Assembly: GCF_001482365.1 (NCBI RefSeq)
Contig: NZ_CP013254.1
Location: 310,001-374,000 of the forward strand
DNA: 64,000 nt
Reading direction: 5' to 3'
Origin: Kocuria flava
GTDB lineage: Bacteria > Actinomycetota > Actinomycetes > Actinomycetales > Micrococcaceae
Shown: piece after piece, positions 6,617-15,261 of the stretch
How the letters are laid out: each line of letters begins with the position of its first letter
How positions within the stretch are numbered: position 1 is the stretch's first letter
Notes under the pieces: model-generated
Databases searched by the model: none
What the model was told of the DNA's origin: nothing
The model's input: only the letters and a program-made list of their open reading frames with translations
Program-made: the position numbers and the translations under genes

Positions 6617-8329
6617 ATGACGCAGCAGGCCGAGACCGACCGTTCGACCGACACCGCGCCCTGGTGGCGCTCCGCGGTGATCTACCAGATCTACCCGCGC
6701 TCCTTCAACGACTCCGACGGCGACGGCATGGGCGACCTCCCCGGCATCATCGACCGCCTGGACTACCTCGCCGACCTCGGGGTGGACGCCCTGTGGCTGT
6801 CCCCGTTCTACGTCTCCCCCCAGAACGACGCCGGCTACGACGTCTCGGACTACCGGGACATCGACCCCCGCTTCGGCACCCTCGAGGACTTCGACCGGAT
6901 GCGCGCGCGCATGGCCGAGCTCGGGCTGCGGCTGATCGTGGACCTGGTCCCCAACCACACCTCGAGCGAGCACGGGTGGTTCCGCGCCGCCGTCGCCGCC
7001 GGGCCGGGCAGCCCCGAGCGCGACCGCTACGTCTTCCGCGAGGGCCGCGGCGAGCACGGCGAGCTGCCGCCCAACAACTGGCGCTCGGTCTTCGGCGGCG
7101 AGGCCTGGACCCGCCTGCCGGACGGCCAGTGGTACCTGCACCTGTTCGACTCCACCCAGCCGGACCTCAACTGGGAGAACCCGGAGGTGTGGGAGGAGTT
7201 CCGCTCCGTGCTGCGCTTCTGGCTCGACCGCGGCGCCGACGGGTTCCGGGTGGACGTGGCCCACGGCCTGGTCAAGGCCGAGGGCCTGCCCGACTGGGAC
7301 CGGCAGGTGCGCATGGTCGAGGGCGAGCACGAGGCGAGGGAGCACGACCGGCCCGAGGGTCCCGAGACGCCGATGCACACCGGCAGCCCCTACTTCGACC
7401 AGGACGGGGTGCACGAGGTCTACCGCGACTGGCACCGGGTGCTCGCCGAGTACGACGGCGACCGGATGATGGTCGCCGAGGCCTGGGTGGAGCCCGCGCA
7501 CCGGCTCGCGATGTACGTGCGCTCCGACGAGATGCACCAGGCGTTCAACTTCGACTTCCTGGTCGCCGGGTGGGACTGGGCGCGGCTGTCGCGGGCGATC
7601 GAGGACTCCCTGGCCGAGTCCGCGAAGGTCGGCGCGCCCACCACGTGGGTGCTCTCCAACCACGACACCGTCCGGCACGTCTCCCGCTTCGGGCTCGCCG
7701 ACCCGATCGCCTACCCGATGGGCATCGCCGCGGAGCACGAGCAGCCCGACTACGACCAGGGCCTCGCCCGGGGCCGCGCGGCCGCCCTCGTGGAGCTCGC
7801 GCTGCCGGGCTCGGCCTACCTCTACCAGGGCGACGAGCTGGGCCTGCCCGAGCACACGAGCCTGCCCGCGCACGTGCGCGAGGACCCCACGTTCGCCCGC
7901 ACGGACGGCGCGGAGATCGGCCGGGACGGCTGCCGCGTGCCGATGCCGTGGTCGGCCGGGGAGCCGGGCCTGGGCTTCGGGCCCCAGCCGTGGCTGCCGC
8001 AGCCGCCGGCCTTCGCCGCGCTGGCCGCCGACCGGCAGGTGGGGGTGCCGGGGTCCACGCACAGCCTCTACCGGGACGCCCTGCGGCTGCGCCGTGAGCT
8101 CGGCCTGGGCCGGGGCTCCTTCGCGTGGCACGAGGCGCACGACGGCGCCACGGGGCTGCTGGCGTTCGTCAGCACCACCCCGGCGGGCCGGCGCGTGCTC
8201 GTCGCCGCGAACACCGGCGAGCAGCCCGTGGCGCTGCCGGCGGGCGAGGTGCTGCTGACCAGCCTGGAGGACGCCCTGGTGGACGGGGTGCTGGGCCCCG
8301 CCGCCGCGGCGTGGGTGTCCCTGGACTAG
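6617..8329 (+). CDS. Alpha-glucosidase, glycoside hydrolase family 13
   Basis: The 570-aa enzyme begins with the GH13 motif WWRSAVIYQIYPRSF. Its visible catalytic residues are Asp213 (GFRVDV, nucleophile), Glu288 (MVAEAW, acid/base) and Asp350 (LSNHDTVRH, transition-state stabiliser). The first conserved region, DLVPNHTSSEH, is also present. It hydrolyses terminal alpha-1,4 or alpha-1,6 glucose from oligosaccharides in the cytoplasm. The start at 6617 follows GGAGGA, and an earlier in-frame start at 6545 lacks support. It is transcribed away from the bacteriocin genes. The exact substrate (maltose, isomaltose or sucrose) cannot be read from the sequence. Confidence 0.92.
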   Translation: MTQQAETDRSTDTAPWWRSAVIYQIYPRSFNDSDGDGMGDLPGIIDRLDYLADLGVDALWLSPFYVSPQNDAGYDVSDYRDIDPRFGTLEDFDRMRARMAELGLRLIVDLVPNHTSSEHGWFRAAVAAGPGSPERDRYVFREGRGEHGELPPNNWRSVFGGEAWTRLPDGQWYLHLFDSTQPDLNWENPEVWEEFRSVLRFWLDRGADGFRVDVAHGLVKAEGLPDWDRQVRMVEGEHEAREHDRPEGPETPMHTGSPYFDQDGVHEVYRDWHRVLAEYDGDRMMVAEAWVEPAHRLAMYVRSDEMHQAFNFDFLVAGWDWARLSRAIEDSLAESAKVGAPTTWVLSNHDTVRHVSRFGLADPIAYPMGIAAEHEQPDYDQGLARGRAAALVELALPGSAYLYQGDELGLPEHTSLPAHVREDPTFARTDGAEIGRDGCRVPMPWSAGEPGLGFGPQPWLPQPPAFAALAADRQVGVPGSTHSLYRDALRLRRELGLGRGSFAWHEAHDGATGLLAFVSTTPAGRRVLVAANTGEQPVALPAGEVLLTSLEDALVDGVLGPAAAAWVSLD

Positions 8330-8333
8330 CACG

Positions 8334-8372
8334 CCGGGGCTCCCGGGGGGACGCGCCCGCCGGGAGCCCCGG
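8334..8372 (+). terminator. Hairpin terminator after the alpha-glucosidase gene
   Basis: A perfect 13-bp stem (8334-8346 with 8360-8372) and a 13-base loop begin 5 bases after the TAG. No T-run follows, which is usual in this GC class. Confidence 0.7.
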
Positions 8373-8400
8373 GTGCGTCAGCGGCCGGCGCCCGCGGGCG

Positions 8401-8544
8401 TCAGGGCCGCTCCTCCTCGGCGGGCGGGTCCTGGCGGGCGAGCTCCTCGGCCGGCTCGCCGCCCGGCTCCAGCACGATCCCGTCCTCCCGCTGGACCGCG
8501 GGCTGGTCCTCGAAGCTGCCCGGATCGGGCTGCTGCTCCGTCAT
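8401..8544 (-). CDS. Small acidic protein of unknown function, 47 aa
   Basis: The ATG at 8544 is preceded by GGAGGACGACC, a strong ribosome site, and the open frame ends with TGA at 8401-8403. The peptide is hydrophilic, rich in Glu, Pro, Gln and Asp (MTEQQPDPGSFEDQ...), and has no predicted fold or membrane segment. It resembles the short disordered acidic proteins common in Micrococcales genomes, but I can assign no function. The gene lies between the alpha-glucosidase terminator and the lipoprotein gene and is probably transcribed from its own promoter or with the lipoprotein. Confidence 0.6.
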   Translation of the reverse strand: MTEQQPDPGSFEDQPAVQREDGIVLEPGGEPAEELARQDPPAEEERP

Positions 8545-8609
8545 GGTCGTCCTCCCTCCGTCGCAGGCCCCCGGCGGGGGCGGTGCCCCCATCGTAGGCA
8601 GGAGGCTGA

Positions 8610-9062
8610 TCACCGGGTGGGGGCGGGCTCCTCGCAGCGGGCCTGCAGCCACTCGTCGACCGGGGCGAGGGTGCGCTGCAGCTCCGCCAGCTCGGCGGGC
8701 TGCAGCGAGTCGCCGGCACCGGCCAGCACCGCCCCGGCGTCGTCGAACGCGGGGCGCAGCTCGGCGGGCACCCGGGAGGCGAGCTCGTGCACGGAGGCGC
8801 TGATCTCCTCGGGCCGGTAGCGCGGGTCGGCCTCGTCGGTGGACAGGGGGACCACGGCGAGGGCCGTGTGCGCGCCGGCGACGTCGAAGCAGGTGCGCGG
8901 GTCCGCCGCGGGCAGCGCGGTCGGGGCGGGATCGGGCCGCGCGCTCGGGGTGTCCTCGAGGACGATGCTGCGCTGCGGGGCGGCGGTGCCGCAGGCGGGC
9001 AGTGCGAGCAGGCACAGGACCAGCCCGGCGAGCGGGCCCGTTCGTCGGAGGTGGCGGTTCAC
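8610..9062 (-). CDS. Putative lipoprotein
   Basis: The 150-aa protein starts with GTG and has a lipoprotein signal peptide: basic MNRHLRRT, a hydrophobic core, and the lipobox LPAC with Cys at about residue 24. After cleavage the Cys would be lipidated and the protein anchored outside the cell membrane. The rest is soluble with two further Cys (TCFDVAG and ARCEE) that might form a disulfide. A low-complexity Pro/Ala linker follows the lipobox. I do not recognise a family. It lies just downstream of the tRNA operon terminator and is transcribed in the same direction. Confidence 0.7.
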   Translation of the reverse strand: MNRHLRRTGPLAGLVLCLLALPACGTAAPQRSIVLEDTPSARPDPAPTALPAADPRTCFDVAGAHTALAVVPLSTDEADPRYRPEEISASVHELASRVPAELRPAFDDAGAVLAGAGDSLQPAELAELQRTLAPVDEWLQARCEEPAPTR

Positions 9063-9143
9063 GCCCCCACCGTAGGCCGGGAACCTCGGGAGGTGCTGGC
9101 AGCCGGCGGCGGGCTCCCCGGACGTGCGGCGGCCGGGAACGAC

Positions 9144-9177
9144 GAAGCCCCCGGTCCCTGCTGGGACCGGGGGCTTC
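9144..9177 (-). terminator. Hairpin terminator of the tRNA operon
   Basis: A perfect 15-bp stem (9144-9158 with 9163-9177) and a 4-base loop lie 6 bases downstream of the 3' end of tRNA-Phe. It is the strongest hairpin near the tRNA genes. Confidence 0.85.
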
Positions 9178-9182
9178 CGCGG

Positions 9183-9255
9183 TGGCTCCGACCGGCGTCG
9201 ATCCGGTGACCTTACGATTTTCAGTCGTACGCTCTACCAACTGAGCTACAGAGCC
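9183..9255 (-). tRNA. tRNA-Phe (GAA)
   Basis: This is a 73-nt cloverleaf read on the minus strand. The 7-bp acceptor stem is GGCTCTG/CGGAGCC with one G-T pair, the D-arm contains AGCTCAGTTGG, and the anticodon loop is CTGAAAA on a 5-bp stem, giving anticodon GAA. The T-loop and discriminator A are present. CCA is not encoded. It is the last of three tRNAs. Confidence 0.95.
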
Positions 9256-9277
9256 TCGGCGCATCGGATGCGCCGAG
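9255..9277 (-). repeat. Hairpin between tRNA-Asp and tRNA-Phe
   Basis: CTCGGCGCAT, 3 bases, then ATGCGCCGAG form a 10-bp stem directly 5' of tRNA-Phe in the transcript. It may guide processing of the tRNA precursor. Confidence 0.5.
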
Positions 9278-9313
9278 ACGGCGCAGCTGTCCGGGGACAC
9301 CTCGCCGCCTGAG

Positions 9314-9387
9314 CGACCCTGACGGGACTTGAACCCGCGACCTCCGCCGTGACAGGGCGGCGCGCTAACCAACTGCGCTACAGGGCC
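9314..9387 (-). tRNA. tRNA-Asp (GTC)
   Basis: This is a 74-nt cloverleaf on the minus strand with acceptor stem GGCCCTG/CAGGGTC (one G-T pair), D-arm TAGCGCAGTTGGTTAG, anticodon loop CTGTCAC giving GTC, T-arm CGGGTTCAAGTCCCG and discriminator G. It lies between tRNA-Glu and tRNA-Phe. Confidence 0.95.
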
Positions 9388-9469
9388 TTGCTGTTGTCGC
9401 CAACGAGGACTGATCCTATCAGCACTCCTCGGCTGTTGTGCAAATCGGTGCTCCCACCGTTTCCACGCG

Positions 9470-9542
9470 TACCCCCAACGGGATTCGAACCCGTGCCGCC
9501 GCCGTGAAAGGGCGGTGTCCTAGGCCGCTAGACGATGGGGGC
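9470..9542 (-). tRNA. tRNA-Glu (TTC)
   Basis: This is a 73-nt cloverleaf on the minus strand. The acceptor GCCCCCA pairs with TGGGGGT (a G-T pair at the end), the anticodon loop is CTTTCAC giving TTC, the T-arm is ACGGGTTCGAATCCCGT and the discriminator is A. It is first in the Glu-Asp-Phe operon. Confidence 0.95.
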
Positions 9543-9609
9543 CTGCGGCTCCCCGCTCCGGGTGCGCTCGGCCGGCGGGCCGGGTTCCGGGACGGGAGAC
9601 AGCCACCTC

Positions 9610-9638
9610 AGCTTAGAGGCAGGTGGGGGTTCGCACAA
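9610..9638 (-). promoter_or_regulatory. Promoter of the tRNA-Glu-Asp-Phe operon
   Basis: On the minus strand TTGTGC (9633-9638) and TAAGCT (9610-9615) are separated by exactly 17 bases, a good housekeeping sigma match. The predicted start lies about 60 bases before tRNA-Glu. Confidence 0.65.
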
Positions 9639-9685
9639 TTCCCGCGCGGCCCCCGGCGGGCCGCGTGCGGTAGGAAGGAGTGGTG

Positions 9686-10036
9686 ATGGAGATGACGCAC
9701 GAGGAGTTCGACCGGGCCGTCGACGACGCGATCGACCTGATCCCCGACGAGCTGTTCCGGGCGATGGACAACGTGGTGATCCTCGTCGAGGAGGAGCCCC
9801 CGGCGCACTCCCCGGAGCTGCTGGGCCTCTACGAGGGCGTGCCCCTGACCGCGCGGGACGGCGGGTGGGGCGCGGGCTCGCTGCCCGACCGGATCTTCGT
9901 CTACCGCGGGCCGCTGCGGCGGATGTGCACCGACCGGGAGGAGCTGGTGGAGGAGATCACCGTGACCGTCATCCACGAGGTCGCCCACCACTTCGGGATC
10001 GATGACGAGCGCCTGCACGAGCTCGGCTGGGGCTGA
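9686..10036 (+). CDS. Zincin-like metallopeptidase family protein
   Basis: The 116-aa protein has the zinc motif HEVAHHFGID (His97, Glu98, His101) followed by Asp residues that may give the third ligand, as in the short metallopeptidase family common in actinobacteria. It has an acidic N-terminal half with PEELLGLYEG-like sequence (residues about 45-55: PELLGLYEG). GAAGGAG precedes the ATG at 9686 by 5 bases, and ATG 9692 is also possible. No signal peptide is present, so it is cytoplasmic. Substrates for this family are not known to me. Confidence 0.85.
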   Translation: MEMTHEEFDRAVDDAIDLIPDELFRAMDNVVILVEEEPPAHSPELLGLYEGVPLTARDGGWGAGSLPDRIFVYRGPLRRMCTDREELVEEITVTVIHEVAHHFGIDDERLHELGWG

Positions 10037-10052
10037 GCCGGCCCCGCCCGGG

Positions 10053-11117
10053 TCAGGCGTCCCAGGGGCGGACGTCGTCGAGGTCGAAGTCCTTGCGGGT
10101 CTCGATCCGCTCGTCGTAGCGGTCCGGGACGATCAGCACGGGCCCGGCCGCGTTGTGCAGCACGCCCTGGGAGGTGGAGCCCAGCAGCATCCCGGCGAAG
10201 CCGCCGCGCCCGCGGGTGCCGACGACCACGAGGCGGTTGCGGCGGGTCTGGTCCACGAGCACCTGCACCGGCGGGCCGTCGGCCAGCTCGGAGCCGATCT
10301 CCAGGTCCGGGAACCAGCTCTTCAGCCAGGCCACCCCGCCCTGCAGGGCGCGGGCGACGTCGTCGTACATGGCCTCGAAGTCCACGGCCGTGGGCATCCA
10401 CGCGACCGCGCCGCTGACCGGCGGGACCGCGCACACGACCGTCAGGGGCACGTCCAGCAGCCGGGCCTCCTCCGCGGCCTCCAGCATCGCGGCCCGCGCC
10501 TGGGACGAGCCGTCCGAGCCGACGACGACGCGCTCGACCAGCGCCGCGGTGCCGGCGAGGGCCTCCTCCCCCAGGTGCTCCTTCGACCACGGCAGGGGGA
10601 CGACCCCGGTGGGGCACGTCGCGTGGGCGGGCACGGCCGTGGAGACGGTGCCCAGCAGCCGGCCGAGCAGCCCGCCGCGCCCGCGCGAGCCGAGCACGAG
10701 CAGCTCCGCGGTGCGGCTGAGCTCGAGCAGGGCCCCGGAGGGGTCGCCCGTCTCGACCGTGGCGCGCAGCTCGACGCCGGTGGAGCGCACCTGCGCGGCG
10801 GCGTCGTTGAGCAGCTCCTCGACGCCGCGGGCGAGGGCCGCCTCGTCGACCGTCGCGTAGCCGGTGTCGAAGCCCGACCCGGAGAACACCGGGAGGCTGT
10901 AGGCGGTGACCATCCGCACGGGCAGACCGCGGCGGCGCCCCTCCCGGGCGGCCCAGCGCAGCGCGCCGTGGCTCTGCTCGGAGCCGTCGATGCCCACCAC
11001 GATCTCGCCGGTGGCGTCCGGGGCGTCCCCGGCCGTGCTGCCCGTGCTCGCGTCCTCCGGCCGCCCGGGTCCCCGGCGCCGCTCGCGGTCCCGGTCACGG
11101 GACGGTCGGTCGGTCAT
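10053..11117 (-). CDS. Universal stress protein with two Usp domains
   Basis: The 354-aa protein has a disordered charged N-terminus (about 38 residues, rich in Arg and Asp) and two tandem Usp domains (about 39-185 and 195-335). Each carries the ATP-binding motif of the family: GSRGRGGLLGRLLGTVS and GTRGRGGFAGMLLGSTS. Each begins with a beta strand ending in GxDGS (VVGIDGSEQS, VVGSDGSSQ). Such tandem Usp proteins bind ATP and help actinobacteria in stress or dormancy. The gene stands alone, convergent with the metallopeptidase gene (16 bases apart). Confidence 0.93.
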   Translation of the reverse strand: MTDRPSRDRDRERRRGPGRPEDASTGSTAGDAPDATGEIVVGIDGSEQSHGALRWAAREGRRRGLPVRMVTAYSLPVFSGSGFDTGYATVDEAALARGVEELLNDAAAQVRSTGVELRATVETGDPSGALLELSRTAELLVLGSRGRGGLLGRLLGTVSTAVPAHATCPTGVVPLPWSKEHLGEEALAGTAALVERVVVGSDGSSQARAAMLEAAEEARLLDVPLTVVCAVPPVSGAVAWMPTAVDFEAMYDDVARALQGGVAWLKSWFPDLEIGSELADGPPVQVLVDQTRRNRLVVVGTRGRGGFAGMLLGSTSQGVLHNAAGPVLIVPDRYDERIETRKDFDLDDVRPWDA

Positions 11118-11286
11118 GACGGTGCCTTCCTGTGCGCGGGTCCCGCGGGTCGTCGCCGGTGCGGCTCCCCCGGTGCGGGGCTTCGCCTCCGATGGTACGC
11201 GCGCACCCCGGCGCGCCGGGGCCGCCCGCGGTGAGAGGATGAGGGCGCGCGCTGCACCCCGCAACCGAGGAAGGACGGTCCTGGCG

Positions 11287-12636
11287 ATGAGCGAGACGCC
11301 GCTGCCCGGGGAGACCGGGACCAGGGAGTGGACCACGTGGGGCCGCACCCACACGGTGACCCCGGAGCACGTGCTGGCGCCCTCCTCCGTGGAGGAGCTG
11401 GCCCGGGGCGTGGCCGCCGCCGCCCGGCGGGGCCTGCATGTGCGCCCGGTGGGCTCCGGCTGCAGCTTCTCGGCGCTCGCGGTGGCCCCCGAGGTGCTCG
11501 TGGACCTCTCGGCGCTGACCGGGCTGGTCGACGTGGACGCGCAGCAGCACCGGGCGACCGTGCTCGCCGGGACCACCCTCGCCGCGCTGAGCCAGGACCT
11601 CGAGGAGCACGACCTCGCGGTGACGAACCTGCCCGACAGCACCTGGCAGACGGTGGCCGGGGCCGTGGCCACCGGCACCCACGGCACGGGGCTGCGGTTC
11701 CCGTCCCTGTCCGGGCAGGTCGTGGCCCTGACCCTGGTCAGCCCCTCCGGGGAGCTGCTGGAGTGCTCCGCCGAGCAGCGGCCCGAGCTGTTCCGGGCCG
11801 CGTGCACGGGTCTCGGCATCACCGGGGTGGTCGCGACCGTCACCCTGCAGTGCGAGCCGGCGTTCCGGCTGCACGCGGCGGAGCTCAAGGAGCCCCTGGG
11901 CCAGCTCGTGGACTCCCTCGGGGACCGGATGGCCGGGGCCGACCACTTCGAGTTCTTCTGGACGCCGGGGACCTCCACGGCCCAGACCCGCATCCTCACC
12001 CGCCTGCACAAGCTCCCGGAGTCCTACACCCGCCCGGGCTCCCCCGTGGCGCGCACGGTCCGGCGGCTCGACGACCTCCTGCTGCGCAACACCCTCACCG
12101 CCGGGCTGCACCAGCTCGCGACGGTGCTGCCGCGCTCCACCCCGGGGGTGAACCGGCTGGACGCGTTCACCAACAGCCCGCGCCGCTACAGCGACCTCTC
12201 CCACCGGGTGTTCACCGTCCCGCGCCGGGTCCGGTTCGTCTCCACGGAGTACGCGCTGCCCGACGAGGAGCTGGTCCCCGCCTTCCGGGAGCTGCAGGCG
12301 CTGATCGAGCGCCGCGGCTACGCCTTCTCCCTGCCCGTGGACGTGCGCTGCTCCGCGGCCGAGGAGGCCTGGCTCTCCCCCGCCCACGGGCGGGCCACCG
12401 GCTGGATCGCGCTGCGGCAGTACTGGCGCCGCCACGACCCGAAGGTCTTCGCGGCCGCCGAGGAGATCTTCGCCGCCCACGGCGGGCGCCCGCACTGGGG
12501 CACCGTGCACACCCGCGACGCCGAGTACCTGCGCAGCGTCTACCCGCGGTTCCAGGACTTCCTCGACGTCCGGGCCGAGCTCGACCCGGACGGGGTGTTC
12601 CTCAACGACCACGTCCGGTCCCTGCTCGGCCTCTGA
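11287..12636 (+). CDS. D-arabinono-1,4-lactone oxidase-like FAD oxidoreductase
   Basis: The 449-aa flavoprotein has an N-terminal FAD-binding PCMH domain (about 15-190, with VGSGCSFSALA and GTHGTG) and the C-terminal ALO domain ending in the conserved HWGTVH and NDHVRSLLGL. It oxidises an aldono-lactone or related sugar using oxygen or another acceptor. In most family members the motif is GHS, whose His holds FAD covalently. Here the position is Cys59, so FAD is probably bound non-covalently or differently. The ATG at 11287 follows GAGGAAGGA. The gene is monocistronic and ends at a strong palindromic terminator. Confidence 0.88.
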   Translation: MSETPLPGETGTREWTTWGRTHTVTPEHVLAPSSVEELARGVAAAARRGLHVRPVGSGCSFSALAVAPEVLVDLSALTGLVDVDAQQHRATVLAGTTLAALSQDLEEHDLAVTNLPDSTWQTVAGAVATGTHGTGLRFPSLSGQVVALTLVSPSGELLECSAEQRPELFRAACTGLGITGVVATVTLQCEPAFRLHAAELKEPLGQLVDSLGDRMAGADHFEFFWTPGTSTAQTRILTRLHKLPESYTRPGSPVARTVRRLDDLLLRNTLTAGLHQLATVLPRSTPGVNRLDAFTNSPRRYSDLSHRVFTVPRRVRFVSTEYALPDEELVPAFRELQALIERRGYAFSLPVDVRCSAAEEAWLSPAHGRATGWIALRQYWRRHDPKVFAAAEEIFAAHGGRPHWGTVHTRDAEYLRSVYPRFQDFLDVRAELDPDGVFLNDHVRSLLGL

Positions 12637-12684
12637 CCCACCACGCCGCGGGGGGACCACCACGGCGTGGACCACCACGGCGCG

Positions 12685-12737
12685 AGGGGCGGCGTCCGGT
12701 GGGAAACCGGTGCGGTTTCCCACCGGACGCCGCCCCT
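12685..12737. terminator. Bidirectional palindromic terminator
   Basis: A perfect 24-bp stem (12685-12708 with 12714-12737) and a 5-base loop lie between the convergent lactone oxidase and ferredoxin reductase genes. The outer part is the same sequence as in the terminator at 41531-41589. Confidence 0.88.
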
Positions 12738-12757
12738 GGCGGGCCGGGGACGGTGCC

Positions 12758-14188
12758 TCAGACGTTCGAGGAGACCGGCTGCTGGACGCCGTCGCGGGAG
12801 ACGCTCACCATCTCGTCGCGCTCGACGACCTTGACGCGCTCGCGGGGGTTGCCCTCGGCGTCGTGCGAGGACTGCCCGAGGGCCTGCTCGTGCTCGTCGA
12901 GGGCGAGCCAGCCCTCCCACGTCGTGTACGCCACGCCGCGGGCCTCGAGCAGATCGACGACCGAACGGGGGTCCGGGGAGGTCGCCGCGGGCAGCACCGG
13001 CCGGTCCTCGAGCAGGTGGGTGACGGTCTCGAGGGCGTCGGACTTGGTGGCGCCGATCAGGCCCACGGGCCCGCGCTTGATCCAGCCGGTCGCGTAGAGC
13101 CCGTGCAGCACGGTGCTGCCGTCCTCGCTGAGCACCCGGCCCTCCGCGTTGGGGATCACGCCGCGGGCGTCGTCGAAGGGCAGCTCGGGCAGCCGGGAGC
13201 CGAGGTAGCCGATCGCGTGGTAGACGGCCTGGACGGGGTGGTCGATCAGCTCGCCGGTGCCGGAGACGGAGCCGTCGCCGTTGAGGCGGGTGCGCTCCAT
13301 CCGCAGGCCCACGACCTTGCCGTCCTCGCCGAGGATCTCGCGGGGGCTCTGCAGGAAGTGCAGGTGCAGGCGCCGGGAGGCGGTCTTCGGGGAGTCGTCG
13401 GCCCGCCACTTCTCGAGGGTCCTCACCATGACCTTGACCTGGTTGTTCTCGGCCACGGCCTGCTCGGAGGCCTCGTCGTAGGCGAAGTCCTCGTCGTAGA
13501 CGACGATGTCGACGTCGCGCGACTTGGCGAGCTCCCGCAGCTCCAGCGGGGTGAACTTCACCTGGGCGGGGCCGCGGCGGCCGAAGATGTGCACGTCGGT
13601 GACCGGGGACCTCTTCAGCCCCTGGTAGACGTTGCCGGGGATCTCGGTGACGAGCATGTCGTCGGCGTGCTTGGCGAGCACCCGGGCGACGTCGAGGGCG
13701 ACGTTGCCGTTGCCGATGACCGCGATCTCCTTCGCGGCGAGCTCCCACTCGCGCGGGAAGTCGGGGTGGCCGTCGTACCAGGCCACGAACTCGGCGGCGC
13801 CGTGGACGCCCTCGAGCTCGATGCCGGGGATGTTCAGCGGGGCGTCGTAGACGGCGCCGGTCGCGAAGATCACCGCGTCGTAGTGGGCGCCGAGGTCGGC
13901 GAGGGTCAGGTCCGTGCCGTACTCGACGTTGCCGAAGAAGCGGATGTCGCCGCGGCCCAGGATCGAGCGCAGGGCGGTGATGATGCCCTTGATGCGGGGG
14001 TGGTCGGGGGCCACGCCGTAGCGGATGAGCCCGAACGGGGTCGGGTAGCGGTCGAACAGGTCGATGCTGACCGCGAGCTCGCCGCTCGCGACCGGCTCCG
14101 ACTTGGTGAGCATGTCCGCGGCGTAGATGCCGGCGGGGCCGGCCCCGATCACGGCGACGCGCAGGGGGCGGGTGGTGGTGTCAGCCAC
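12758..14188 (-). CDS. fprA: Ferredoxin-NADP+ reductase (FprA type)
   Basis: The 476-aa protein is of the adrenodoxin-reductase-like class. It has the FAD Rossmann motif VIGAGPAGIYAA at about 13-24, the conserved RYGVAPDHPRIK, the NADPH motif VIGNGNVALDVAR at about 155-167, and TGWIKRGPVGLIGATK near 370. It moves electrons between NADPH and ferredoxin. The sulfite reductase of the neighbouring operon is ferredoxin-type, so this enzyme may supply its electrons (inference). The GTG start at 14188 follows GAAAGGA. The gene lies 101 bases downstream of the sulfur operon and may be read through from it. Confidence 0.93.
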   Translation of the reverse strand: MADTTTRPLRVAVIGAGPAGIYAADMLTKSEPVASGELAVSIDLFDRYPTPFGLIRYGVAPDHPRIKGIITALRSILGRGDIRFFGNVEYGTDLTLADLGAHYDAVIFATGAVYDAPLNIPGIELEGVHGAAEFVAWYDGHPDFPREWELAAKEIAVIGNGNVALDVARVLAKHADDMLVTEIPGNVYQGLKRSPVTDVHIFGRRGPAQVKFTPLELRELAKSRDVDIVVYDEDFAYDEASEQAVAENNQVKVMVRTLEKWRADDSPKTASRRLHLHFLQSPREILGEDGKVVGLRMERTRLNGDGSVSGTGELIDHPVQAVYHAIGYLGSRLPELPFDDARGVIPNAEGRVLSEDGSTVLHGLYATGWIKRGPVGLIGATKSDALETVTHLLEDRPVLPAATSPDPRSVVDLLEARGVAYTTWEGWLALDEHEQALGQSSHDAEGNPRERVKVVERDEMVSVSRDGVQQPVSSNV

Positions 14189-14289
14189 GTGGGATTCCTT
14201 TCGGGAGCGCGCACGGGGACCGCCGCGCGCATCGGGTCTGGGACAACGTTAGTGAACTTCCCCGGGAATCGCCCGGGAGGTAACGGAAC

Positions 14290-15261
14290 TCACGGGCGGG
14301 GGCCGAGCAGCCCGCGCCCGCGCAGCAGGCGCCGCTCGAGGGGGTTGAACAGCAGCAGCTCCACGAGGATCCCCACGGCGAGGATGGACAGGACCGCGGC
14401 CATCACCACGGCCATGTCCGAGACGGTCCGTCCCTGCTCGAGCAGGGAGCCCAGGCCGAAGCCGATGGAGCCGCCGACGGCGATGAGCTCGGCGCCCATC
14501 AGCGACCGCCACGAGAACGCCCACCCCTGCTTGAGGCCGGCGGCGTAGCCGGGCAGCGCCGCGGGGAGCACGACCTTGACGGCCATGGTCCACCCGCGGG
14601 CGCCGAGGACGTGCCCGGCCCGGCGCAGCTGGGGCGGGATCTGGTCCACGCCGGCGAGCATGCCGTTGACGATCGAGGGGATCGCGCCCATGAGCACCAC
14701 GAAGTAGACGGTGGCGTCCGAGAGGCCGAACCAGATGATCGCGGCGGGCACCCACGCGACCGAGGGCAGCACCTGCAGCCCGGAGATCAGGGGCCCGACG
14801 GCGTTGCGCAGCCCCTGCCGCTGGGCGACGAGCAGCCCGAGCGGGGTGGCGACGGCGACGGCGATCAGGAACCCGCTGACCCCGCGCCACAGGCTCGTGC
14901 CCAGGGCGGAGAGGACGGTGCCGTCCGAGAGCAGCTCGGCGAACCGGCGGGCGACGTCCAGCGGCCCCGGCACCACGTCCGGGCGGGGGCCGAGGACGGC
15001 GACGAGCAGCTGCCACAGCAGCAGCCCGAACAGCAGCGCCACCAGGGGCGGGGCCGCCTTGGTGCGCAGCACCTCAGCGGCCGGGGTCCGGCGGGTGCGC
15101 TCGGTCTGCAGCGCGTCCAGCCCGGCGAGCTCCTGCCCGGCGCCGGCCGCGGCGGGGGCCGGGACGGCCGCGGGGGGCACGGCCGGCGGCGGGACGGGTG
15201 CCTGGGACGGCCGGACCGCGGTCCCGGCCGGGACGGCGGGAGCGGCGGTGTCATTGCGCAT
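14290..15261 (-). CDS. ssuC: Sulfonate/taurine-type ABC transporter permease
   Basis: The 323-aa protein has a Pro/Ala-rich cytoplasmic N-terminus of about 70 residues and then six membrane segments. The permease loop with EALRPQLRRAGHVLGARG-like sequence (DQIPPQLRRAGHVLGARGW) is the coupling helix that contacts the ATPase. It belongs to the nitrate/sulfonate/taurine permease family. The start overlaps the end of the ATPase gene by 11 bases, and it is the last gene of the seven-gene sulfur operon. The substrate is inferred from its sulfur-assimilation neighbours. Confidence 0.85.
   Translation of the reverse strand: MRNDTAAPAVPAGTAVRPSQAPVPPPAVPPAAVPAPAAAGAGQELAGLDALQTERTRRTPAAEVLRTKAAPPLVALLFGLLLWQLLVAVLGPRPDVVPGPLDVARRFAELLSDGTVLSALGTSLWRGVSGFLIAVAVATPLGLLVAQRQGLRNAVGPLISGLQVLPSVAWVPAAIIWFGLSDATVYFVVLMGAIPSIVNGMLAGVDQIPPQLRRAGHVLGARGWTMAVKVVLPAALPGYAAGLKQGWAFSWRSLMGAELIAVGGSIGFGLGSLLEQGRTVSDMAVVMAAVLSILAVGILVELLLFNPLERRLLRGRGLLGPRP

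Noticed and set aside
6617..8329. Trehalose synthase (TreS)
   Set aside because: The length (570 aa) and motifs fit an alpha-glucosidase of GH13; the TreS-specific regions were not seen.
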